Assembly: GCA_014607495.2 (NCBI GenBank)
Contig: CP053161.1
Coordinates: forward strand, 12,781,115-12,845,114
Origin: Carposina sasakii
Lineage: Eukaryota > Arthropoda > Insecta > Lepidoptera > Carposinidae
DNA length: 64,000 bases
Direction: 5' to 3'
The notes beneath the pieces were generated by a model, which made no database searches, was not told the origin of the DNA, and was given only the letters and a program-made list of their open reading frames with translations. Numbering within the stretch: the stretch's first letter is position 1; the number at the start of each line of letters is the position of its first letter. Positions 10,566-22,500 of this stretch are shown one piece after another. Position numbers and translations under genes: made by a program.

Positions 10566-13500
10566 GTATACTATGTTAGCCCAAGCACAGGCATAGACTA
10601 AAGTTATTCTATAAAAGAACTCTTAGACCAAGCAACAGCGGCCAGGTCGCGGTGGCCACCAAGTTTACCAATATTTCAAGCGGTTTCTTACAATAAGTCT
10701 ATGCCTGATTTCGGAACTGACATTTTTTTTGTATGCAGTGACTCAGATAATGTGGTAGGCTCATCATCAAAAGAAACTATTCGGTAAAATGCATTCTACT
10801 GCTAATCTTATATTTATAAAACTCAAATTTATCATTCATCTGAACTTTATTCTAAGTAGTAAAATTTTTTCATTTCTTCCTTATAAAACGTTTTAAGCAA
10901 TACAAAAATTGTGGTAATTATAAACCTTGAGAATGTTAAAAACGTGCATGCAGATACAAACATACTATGTTCCGAGAACAATGCCGCAAAATAGTTGCTA
11001 ATGATACTAAAAGTTTCATTCACTATGGCGATTCCAAGAAAAAACACAAAACCTTTAGCGCGTTGCGACAAAATAGTTAAAAGAAATAAACACATGTTTA
11101 CAGTAACTAAAATAAATTCACACAACGAGGAAGCGAAAACGAATTTCGTCGTATCCGTAGTTTGAGCTGTTTGGCTGTATAAAAGTTCTACAATTATATT
11201 ACTTGCGATCCGGGTCACTACCAATGTTCCAGCGACTGCAATGCTGACCACTGTTTTACTATACATGAAATTTTTTATATGATTCGCATGTGCCAGCGAA
11301 AGGTAAGCCATTAAGGAGTAGATGAGAGCCCAACATGCCGACATCAGATAGAAATATTCCGCTAACTGATTGAGGAATTTATAGTATTCCGCTACTGTGT
11401 TAGTATTTTCTATGAGATCGGCGGTGGCATGCAGGTATCTCAAAATAACCAGATTAACGGTTCCAGTGGTGACTTGGTTGATGGTTATGAAATTAGGCAC
11501 TGTCCGCCATTCGGGTTTCCTGATCCACAACGCCAACAATGCGAAGACACATAACACGGATAGAAACGTGGAATATTTAATTATGAAATCATATACCGCG
11601 ATGTACATTGTTCTAACGATAGAACGAGTTTAATTAAAATGCAATTATATAAATGAGGTTTAGTAGTGAACGTAAAATAGTAATGGCAGTTTTGCTATCG
11701 CATTATTGATTGAAATTATAAGGTGAGTTGCGGAACTATTATAGTGGACATACTCGTAAGTGTTCACAGATGTAGGCTTATTTAAATTTGAATAATAATT
11801 TATATATTTCAAGCAACATAATTAAATCATAATCATGCTAGTACGCGTATCCTTGAATATTCACAGCCAAAACTGTCGCTCTTTCCATATGATTTAATGC
11901 TTACGATCGTTACACTAGGTAAGTAGGTGATATTATAACAAAAGATCACAGAGCAAACCATGTTATCCAAATACTCCAAAAATAATTTTCCTAATTCAAA
12001 GTTTCATACTAATATAAATGGCAAAACATTTTAATTTATGTAAACATTACAAAATGAAAACAGAACCATCTTAACAAGACCCGCTTGTTTCCAGAAATTA
12101 ATTTAAGGATGTTACGCATTGCAAAGAGGCAATAAGATGTCAGGGCTCCAGGGAAATTGGTTGTTGGAAAATCACGGCAGATATGTACATCTGTAAAGAG
12201 GTTTTATCCTTACAAAGCGGCGGGTTAGCATGCCTTTGAATAGAGTTTTGATATCCGCTAAAGAATCCATATCTGGAGTGATTTAAATCCATTGATGTGG
12301 GTTGTAATCTCGCCCAAAAATGATTTGGAATTACGTATTCGAGGCATGTGCAAAGATACACATGCGCACATTGGTATTTTTTTAAAGTATAAATATATAT
12401 TTTTATTTATCTTGAACAGGGATAAAATGGGCCTTGAAGTCAACTCGAGATTTTAGATATATTGATTATTTGAGCAGATTGGGCTCCCTCTTTATTATTA
12501 GAACCCGTAGAGGCTCAATATTTCTAAAAGTGTTAGTGAAAGGTTTTTAATATAAAAAGTAATTTCCAATTCAACCTTTCCAATAGAACTAACAAATAAT
12601 ATTTTCACAGGCGGTGCGAGTTTTGTTAATCCATACGTGAGCGAAGAACGAGTAGACTTGAACCAAGTATGGGTGGACATACCATCAACGCTGGTGGCAC
12701 TGGGGGGAGATGTCCACGTCCACGTTCATGGCATCACCTCGAGTGGGGGGCTGCGCGTGCGCCTCGCCCGGGAAGACGATGACGGCCGAGCTCTTCTCGC
12801 CACCATGCCATTAGCCCTGGACACCGAAAGCAGAATGACATTGCCCTGTGGCTACTTTTCTAGAGGAGGCACTTATTATCTAGAGCTTATCACTGATAAG
12901 GAAACTTTGTATTACAATAGCAGTGATAACTTTAACGGTATTGCTAAAAGAGATGTTCAATTATACGAGCACTCTAAAAGCGCAAAAGAAGATAATAGTA
13001 TTATTAGTGTTTCAAATGAAACAGATAATGAATTTAGCAATAATCATGTTACAATTGTTGATGAAGAAAACAAACGTGTGAAAAGAGAAATTAGTGATAG
13101 TGAAGGTAGTCTAATGGAGACTAGTGATAATATAGTTAAAACTTGGAAGTTTGATGTGTTGTGGCCTTCAGCCAAATTAGACGTTACTCCAGAACAAATT
13201 CAAACGTACCCAGAGAGACAAGTGACTGCTATACTTGAGTTTCCTAAGGTGGTGTGTACTCCAGTAGGAACTAGTGCAGACTTTTGGTTAGAACTATTGT
13301 ACTGTGGACATTCCAGTGGTGGTGCTGTTCTCTGTGATGGCAAGAATACCAGCTCACATGCACATGTCTTGTATTCTGAACAGGTAAGAGGATAATGAAA
13401 TCGTTCTTCATTATTATATATTGCGTAAACTAGTGGATGCTCGCGACTTCATCACGGGAACCGTATATCTTATCTGCTATTCCGATGTATAAGGTATACA

Positions 13501-16500
13501 TATAGATTATTTCCAAGTTTCATAAGACTTTTACATTTATATTATTACTTGGATAATAAATACTTCATACATAGGTACTACACACTAAGGATAAATTTTC
13601 TGAAAAAAAAGATAAAGGTATATTTATAAAATGCAAGCTAAAAAAGTTATTTTTTTAATATGTAACTATTTTTAAAAGTATCCCTTCTCACCTAATGGAA
13701 ATTAATGATGCAATGGATAATGATAAAATCTCGTATCACGGATTTCCTTCATTTCATTTAATGTTCGAAGATATTTCGTGAAGTATTTGTTGGTATGATG
13801 ATACGACAGCCAAATCAAATAAAACCATACAACTGATTTCATTAGATATTGGTTTTTAGAAGTAATCAGAATCGCGGGCATTCAACTTTGGTTTGGCTTT
13901 TTGGTATTGGAACCGTATAACATAGGTTATTTTAATACATACTCGTACATATTTTAATTACAGTATACCTATATGTGTAGTCATATATAAATTTGCAGTC
14001 AACCACATTTTTGAAACAAAGTACAACGCATGTTTAAAGTTATTTTAATTAGTTAACTATTCTTGTTATGACCTTACATATTGTCATTATTCGAGGCTCT
14101 GTATGTGAAGTATCATCAATGGCGTCAAGATACTTACGTTTAAGTTATTTAATATTGTAATGGCTGTATTACTTCCGTAAATAAATAAATATAAAACATA
14201 ATTAAACACACGGCTGTGTTTCCAAAATGGCCAGAACTGCAGGACCTTGAAAGAGATCCCACAGCCTCGTTTGCAGTGACAAGTTGCTAGCTTATCGCCT
14301 GAGAGAATGCTCGAGTTACTTAGTAAACTCTTGCATCAGCTCAGGTGATTTTAATAAGAGCAATAAATGCAAAGTCAATGTTGTCACATGGGAATTTATT
14401 CAGGTAGAAATTGTTGTAAAATGGGATTGTCGTATACGAGTACCCCCAAGGGTTGGAATAGAAATACGTTTATTAATTTATATTGTCCTTAACATCTCCA
14501 CTGTACAGGTATGGAACTTTATGAGTGTCCTTTTTAAATGTATATTATATTTTAGCTACGGATGCAGAAGCTGCAAGTAAAATTTGCGCGAAAATCTATA
14601 TTTACCTAACTCAATCTTGCTTATTTGTAATTATGAAAATCTAATAGTTTCTTTTTCAAAGATGTGGACGCAAAATAAGATATTTAATTGTCTATATGGT
14701 ATGCTTCCTTGCATTTTAATGATAGAATTATACATAAACAGCTATTCCACTTGCATCAAGTTTGAGTCCCATAAAATAATTTATTAGAGCAGCGACAAAC
14801 AATATTATTCTATCATTAAAACTAATTAACTTTTGCAGATGCACGGCTTCCCTGGGCGTAGGACGATGACGCTTCGCTGTGAGCTTTTCGGTCAGGCTGG
14901 AGACTATGCTCTGACGCTTCGACCAGCCGCCGCAGCCGGTCCTCAGGACTTGGCATCTGCTTTTATAAAGGTACTTCTTAATTACTACTTCTCTACTACT
15001 ATGTCTAGGAAATATGTCTTTTTTCGTTTTTTAAAATGGGGTAACCTGAACTTCAGGATCATAAAGGAGATATCACAGTCACGTTTAGAATAGCGAAGAT
15101 AGATGTAAATGATCAGTGTTTAGTTGCTAGCTTATCGCCTGCGTGAATGCCTGATTTCCCTAGTCGAATAGTACGACATGCACTAAAGGAGATGCAGCTG
15201 ACAATCAGCTGACGTATTCTAGTGAAGTCCCACATCGGCAGAGGAGACACATTTTCTTCTAGACTTATCTACGTATAAAACCTACTAACTACTCTCTCTG
15301 TGTTTGCTTCTTGCGTACTGTGTTTATAAACATTCCTATTAAATTATTCTATGTCCAATAAAAATAAGATGCATACAGAAGATGGGAATTTTGTTTTATA
15401 TTACGCAAGGATACCTAACCATATTGAGAATACATTTACTTGCAGCCAGATAATCTTGGCAGGTAAAGAAAAGTAAGAAATATAGCCACAATAAGCATTT
15501 GACTCAGTTTCCCATAAAGTGTAAATCGATTCAAATAACCACAAATGGCGGTCATAACACGCTCTGGAAAACCTTTTCTCGTCCGATCATACAAAAGGAA
15601 AATAAACCCCGATAAATATTTAGTTCGCCACAGGTTGGCCCATATTTCACGCTCGCACCCCGAAGATATATGGAGATCGCACTTAAAGCCTCGAGCACAC
15701 GATATTGTTAAGTGGTGTTTATTACCTAGGTATAATAATAATATTAAAATTATAGACGCTTGCGACTCCGTCCGCGTGGACTGCAGAAAAAAACAATATG
15801 TCGAAATTATCCGGGATGAAAACATTTTCCCAGGATAAAAAAGCCTATTATGTTAAGTGGGACCTGTCCCAAAATATTCCTGAAAACTGCACCAAAATCA
15901 GTCCAGCTGTTTCTGAGATTAGCGTGCACAAACATCGATCCGTTACAATTTTATTATATGTATAGATAGATGGAACATATAGACACAACTCTACGTTATA
16001 CCAAGTTAGAAAAGTAAAGGTCTGGGAGCTTAAAAATGTAAAATCGTTTGGCATTGGCAATTTTATTATGAGACTAGCCAAATATGCCACTGTAAAGTGT
16101 AAAATTTAATTATTTTTCAGCCTTCATACAACTACATTTGTTTACCTTACTTATTTATAATTAGACAAGACGTAACGAAACTACAACATTTTTATTTAAA
16201 TTCAGAATTCAAGGTCTAATTTGTATAAAAATCCGGCTGAAAATATGAAGATCATAATATTTTAGTTGAACAAAAACGATCTGCCACTTCGCACTCAACC
16301 GCAGCCGTTCGGAAGAAATACTCGTAGGTATATCTCTTCTTATTCGAATTCATAGCTTTGGGTCGAGAATTTGATGAAATTCGTAAATATGTATACTGTT
16401 TCGTCTGAATTAAGGGATAAAGATTTATCTCTATTGAGGGATCGCCCACCACCGGGCCCTATACCCTCCGCTGACCCTCGGATCTGCCGACTCATGATCA

Positions 16501-19500
16501 CGAACACACGACACTACAGTCGCAACTATGTATTAGCAGCTATGTATTTATGGTTGCATGCTAGGTGCTTGGATCTGGCTTCTCGTTGCGACTGTAGTGT
16601 CGCGGGTGTCGGTTGGATGCAGGCTGCTTCCGACCGGTCGGAATGGAGATTTTTGGGGGGAGTGGCCTAACAGTGGACTTCCCAGGGCTGTAAATGATGA
16701 CGATGATGATGATGTAATGTTAAACGTGGCGGTAGGATATCCTGCAGGTCTGACTACCCCGTTTTGGAAACACATTCGTGTGTATGTATACCTATATACG
16801 TACCGACATGTTATTATGTGTGTGATGTTTTAAAAATATAGGCAACATGTTTATAGCACCTACGTAAAACATGACACAATCTACGTAAAACTTTACGAGT
16901 CCACCGCTTAAACCCTATTTTATATTCGATATACTATAAAATTTACGTTTTTCATTACATAAGGTTTGGATGACATACTTATAAAACATATACCTTTCCG
17001 GAAATGGTCATTAAAATTTGCCGAGTCTATTTTGTTCTCAAATAATTTTAGGAAAGGGGCACAGAATGTTTTAATATTTTTATGTTCCTTTACATGATAT
17101 TAGTGAGTTTATTAATTTCTCATCATATACATTTTTTCCGTACTCGCCTTTCAGCATTTAGCCATTCAACGTATCATACATACCTGTCTATTCCAACCGA
17201 ACCAGACTTTCTGAAAAGGTTAGCTGCCTTCTAGGCTCTTTGCAGCTTCCAAGAGCTATCTTCCAACGACCTATAATTTTTTAGACCTATAATAATTTAA
17301 GATTTCTGTTTTGTAGCTGTTTTAATGGTGTCCAACTGCGAAAACCTCCGATAACCTACATTTGAAGATAAAATTCTATAAAACGAAACAATGCAATTTG
17401 CTATAAACAGTTCCTCAACCTTGTAAAAGAACAAGCACCGATAGTAGCAGTTTTAATTCCCCCACTAAATCCTTAGAGGCTATAAAATCATGAAATACAA
17501 GCGGCGAGTGGCCGTTTGTTGGAGAAAAATGTTAGATTGTAGCTACTAAATTGAAGGTCTTTAGGTGAAGTTAAAACGTTGGGACAAAAATTTAAGTGGG
17601 ATTTACCTTAAGTGATTTCCGATGTGGTCATGCTGCCTACATGAGTTCAAATCGGCTTAAAATTAGTAGGTTTTATTTTATCATCTTCATTTAAGCCAAA
17701 AGAACGGCTGACAATAGGCTACCCTTTTATTTATAAGCTTTTATTTAGTTAGTTTCACCTGTGCCGTTGTATGTAACCAAATTTTGCAAAGTTAAATACT
17801 TCCTGCCAATGTATTTTTCGAGCACTACAACATTGGTCTCTTTAAAGCTAGAGTGCATAGGCGCTTTCTAGGCAAACATGTACCATCTTAGGTAGCATCT
17901 TGCTTAACATCAGGCACGATGGCGGTCAAATGTCTGCCTAGTTAATTATAATTTTTTTTTTATCCATTTCCCGGTTTTCGATTAGGCCGAAATTTTCTAT
18001 GCATGTATAAGTCGGATGATAATGCAATATTATTTTGATATAGAGCTGATCTGATGATGGAGCTGGAAGGTGAAAGATTTTAAGAAAGAAAAGATTTTAG
18101 CCACGTCATTACAATTTCTATACATTTAGCAAATAGTTATTACCCTAAACGGTGAACATGAAAGTTTTCACCTGAATACGGACAATGGTAGGCGATTCAC
18201 CGTAATGCTATAAGTTCGCTAGTTTAGACTCCATTGTGTGAGTTGCGAGTGAGATAACTTTATAACTGTTACCTTTTAACGAACGTGTTGTGGTTACCTG
18301 GATTTTGAAAATATGTTTTAGGAAAGGTCCCTAAATACTTTAAACGAAGGGTGTTTATTACCTAGTGCAGACTGTCTTTATAAAATGTATTTTTATTATG
18401 CGATCACTAATAAATTAATGGGTTTTTATAAGACAGCATTAATAGTTTACTTAAAGAAATACCCGACCGCATACAAATTTTCCCCCTTGTCACTCTCACT
18501 GAAGAATCTAGATACCTCTCAAGCACAAATGCGACAAGCTGTTTATGCGCTAGAGATGCCAAATATACACACATATATACATTCACTCAAAAACATAACC
18601 CTCCTTCTGGCACAGTCAGGTAAAAGTTAGCAAAACTCACGAGCACATGCTTCTACACAAACTTTTGCGCTAGTGAGAATATGTACTTACAAGCTGTATC
18701 ATCTTCAAGTCTTGTTCCTTATCGTTCCATCTACGTAGCGTAGGTACTCTTTGGTTTCTTCTACCAATACCAACATAACCAAACCAATCTCTTCCAGGCG
18801 GACTGGTCAGAGCAGTTTGTGCTAAACGTCCACGGCGGCTCAGTATTCCCCTGCGCGGATGGCGTGCGTGTACTCTTCCAATATCCGGAGTGCGTGTTAG
18901 AAGGTGCTGACCGAGTGAGGGTGTTTGGGAGGGACTCGGAGAGGCTGCGGTACGTCGCTGAGAGGAGGGTTCGGAGGTAAGGAGGACTTAGGAACTGGGA
19001 CGTGATGGTCCTGTCTTCAGCCAAATGCAGTCCACTACTGGACGTAGGCCTCCTCCAGGGCATGCCACAAGGCTACTGCCAAAGGGGGGTCACCACGCTG
19101 GGTAGACGAGTTTATACAATGAGAGGCAAGAGAGAGAACTTTTGCTCAGTCCTTTGCCCGGGAACTATGTGTATCAAAATAATATATATTTGTTTATAAA
19201 CCAGAAAATTTTATACCAACCCCAACTCGGGATATGTATAAAGGGAGTGAGAGTGATATATTAAATAGTTTACAAAGTTATAAAACATGTTTTACTACAA
19301 AAAGCGGATATATCGGTATCTGAAAGCAAACGCTAAGTACTCCGTGGCTTGGTGAAATATTACGCATTAATTTTACTAGAAAAATTTGAAATTTCCAGCT
19401 CAAAGTCAAGTAATTATGTACGTACAGGCATGAACGTATAAAGAATAACGGACAGAGTATTGTGACTACATAGAGTGAAGCATTCAAAGTAAGCTCGGCA

Positions 19501-22500
19501 ACGATATTCCATGGAGTAGGCATGTGTATTGACGCGTTATTCACACACACATACAAACCATAGTAAGCTCGGCGCCTACTGGAAAATACGCACACATGCC
19601 CAACGCGCCTTCCACAATTTCGGTGCTTCAATTTGTGCAGTGACAGCATTACGTCCGTTGTTCTTTATACGTTCATGCGTACAGGTATATTTACAGCAGT
19701 ACCTACCTATGTGACGTGCCCTGGAGGAGGCCTACGTCCAGCAGTGGACTGCAATAGTCTGATGTGATGTAATATAATTATTATTATACAGATAGTATGT
19801 ACGTACCTATATTACCTATGTAAACGTTATTAGACCATTATAATTTGAAGCATACGATTATATATACGCTGTTGTTGTTAATTAGAGCGCACTGGCTGCG
19901 ATAATTACGGAAATAAGCGACCTTTATGAAAACACATCGCTGATTACTTCCTAGCTGTTATTACTACAGAATCTATGCTCGAAATTGTACAGTACAATAA
20001 TATTCTGATACTGGAGTGTGTCTAATGGTTGAATCATACATACATGTATACAGGTTCATTTTAACTTTTTTAATGGCGGATATTTTTTTTACCCAAGAGC
20101 TTTATATTCTCGTATCATTGAATTTATTATGATGGTGTAAGTACTTGAATAGGTACCTATTATACTAACAGACGAATCTACTACGTCATTGGAATGTCAC
20201 AAACGTACCGGTAGTAGGTACTCGTATGGTATTTAGGGACATGCCTGATACAAACTTACTATTTTAGCTCATACAGGGTGTAAGAGAAGGGGTATGTTAA
20301 GCCAAATGCTTTGAAAATAGCCTGCTATCGATAGGTAACCTTTTTCCTAAAAATTTTAGACTCAAAATTCAAATTTTATTTTTCAAGATTGTATACTTAC
20401 ACATTCCTAAGTTGTTTAGGAATTCTCCATACTATCTAAAAAATAAACATTTGAGTCCCAAATTTTGTACATAGATTCTCTATTGGTGGGCTATTTTCAA
20501 AGCATTTTGTTTAACATACGCTTTTTGTTACACCTTTAATTGTCATGGCCTATGAGCACGTCCTGCGCCTGGTCTCTCTCCGGTCGTGTCGGCTTTCCGT
20601 CCAATCGGACTATGAGAGTAACGGAATAGAGAGTGCATCTGTGTCTGCGCACACATTTGTGCACTGTAATATCTCCTGCATACCTGGCCAATTTCCGTAG
20701 AGATTGATCGTCTTGACCGAAATACGGTCGGAGATCATCATCATCATCATTTCATGGCCATTTATATGATGTCAACAACATTTCTGTGAGAATGATTACA
20801 ATAACTTTCTTGCAGAGGTCAGCACACCGCCACCTTCGACTGCCGACTGTTCTCCGAGCGGTACCCCGAGTACTGCTTCGTGTACGTTTCACAAGCAGTC
20901 ACTGGTGCAGTCGCTGATGTCAGGATGGATTGCCTGCCTACCCTGCCTTTGTCAGGTAAGTAAGGTTAAACAAACACATATATAAGTCACGGGCCTATAT
21001 CAATGAATTTATTTAATGTACAAATTTTAATATTGCAAAATTGTCACTTAGCTCGTGCCTCGGAAAGCACGTAAAACCGCTGGTCCCGAGCCTGATCTCT
21101 CTCCGGTAGTGTCGGCTTTCCGTCCCATCGGACTATGAGAGTATCGGAATAGAGAGTGCATCTGCGTTTGCGCACACACTTGTGCACTATAATATCTCCT
21201 GCGTACCTGGCCAATCTCCGTAGAGATTGGTCGCCTTGGCTGAAATACGGTCGGAGGTCATCATATAAGGATATCGCCATTGAGACTCGCCTTGTTTGAG
21301 CTCTCCATTTTTGATTAATTTTGGGGGATAGAGAACAGGTGAAGTATTGTTGGCGATGTGACTAAAGTAATTTAATCTTAAATTAACTAGGCACTAGGAC
21401 CTAGGTCACTTAATCCTTAAAAACTACTTCTACTTATTTTAATGTTGACAGTCCTGAATACAGGGCTACATCTTGCATTTTGGAAGAATACATAAATGTG
21501 AAGATATAATGTTCCTAAAAACATTACTAAGAACAATATTATAGTTGGGTAATATCTGTTAAGTTTCATTGAGAGAGAGCGCAGACCAGAGTCACGACTG
21601 TTTTAAGACAGTCTTGTCTCACATAGACAAGTCTGTCTTTAAATTAGAAAGAAACAGTTTTGTCTACAACGCGCCGCACACCACATAAAGACGAAACTGT
21701 CTTGTCTACAATACCAATGTACGACATTGGCTCTCTCTTAATGAAACTTAACATATATTACCCTAGAAATGGGTAAAGAGTCAGATAGTTTGGATTATTA
21801 TCGATTATTATAATATATTATGTCCATTAATAGCCATGCAATGGACGATAACCGCGCTATTAACGTATTTTAAAGAAATAATTGTATTTTATTGAAATTT
21901 TCGCACTACTAACCACGCGAATGAAGTTCAGCTAGTATTATGGTATTTTCTGTATAGCACGTTTTAAAACAATTTACAAAAAAATTCGTAAGTGTGAATA
22001 AAAAGGATTCTTCTCTTTTGCACCCCTTGAAGTTTACCTATGTATACAATGAACAAAGGAATGATATTTTCCCATAAGATAATATAAAGATTTTATAAGA
22101 TTTTCTAACACTATCGATAGACCATGGATAGTTGAGACAAAGCCAATACTATCGATAGACAACAATACTATCGATAGTATCGAAACTCAATATTGAATGT
22201 ACTATCGATATATAGCCATATCGAGAGTAGATGATTTTTAAGGTCAACTATCGATAGTTGGGCAACACTACTGGGGTAGGTTGTTCGTCGTCGCTGGACA
22301 GTATCGTCGCTGGTGTGCGCAGCCGCATACCTTTATTGAACAGAAGCCGACAGGTGTTAGTCAGTCTTGTCGCTGCGTAGTTCCTGTAGGCAATATACAA
22401 CTATGTCTATGAGACGTTTTGTCTAAAATGTGTGCGTCTTCTTATATTTTTTGAAGCAATAGTCTGTCTTAAAACCATCGACTAAAATCTAAGTACATAT

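Larger units (their letters stand above)
13384..18797 (+). other. Introns 2 and 3 of the THSD1-like gene (apart from exon 3)
   Basis: Hold family G pieces (14205-14345, 15040-15260, 16735-16800), Helitron-like fragments, the head-to-head Penelope-like fragment and a LINE tail. The remaining sequence is AT-rich, with nothing recognisable. Confidence 0.5.

Noticed and set aside
12637..12639. Start of the THSD1-like protein at 12637
   Set aside because: That codon is GTG, and the frame continues upstream through a clean acceptor to exon 1, which supplies an ATG and a signal peptide.
19278..19714. Overlapping frames of 61 and 123 codons over the hAT-like MITE
   Set aside because: They span the non-coding MITE, and the termini are inverted repeats, so the frames are incidental.
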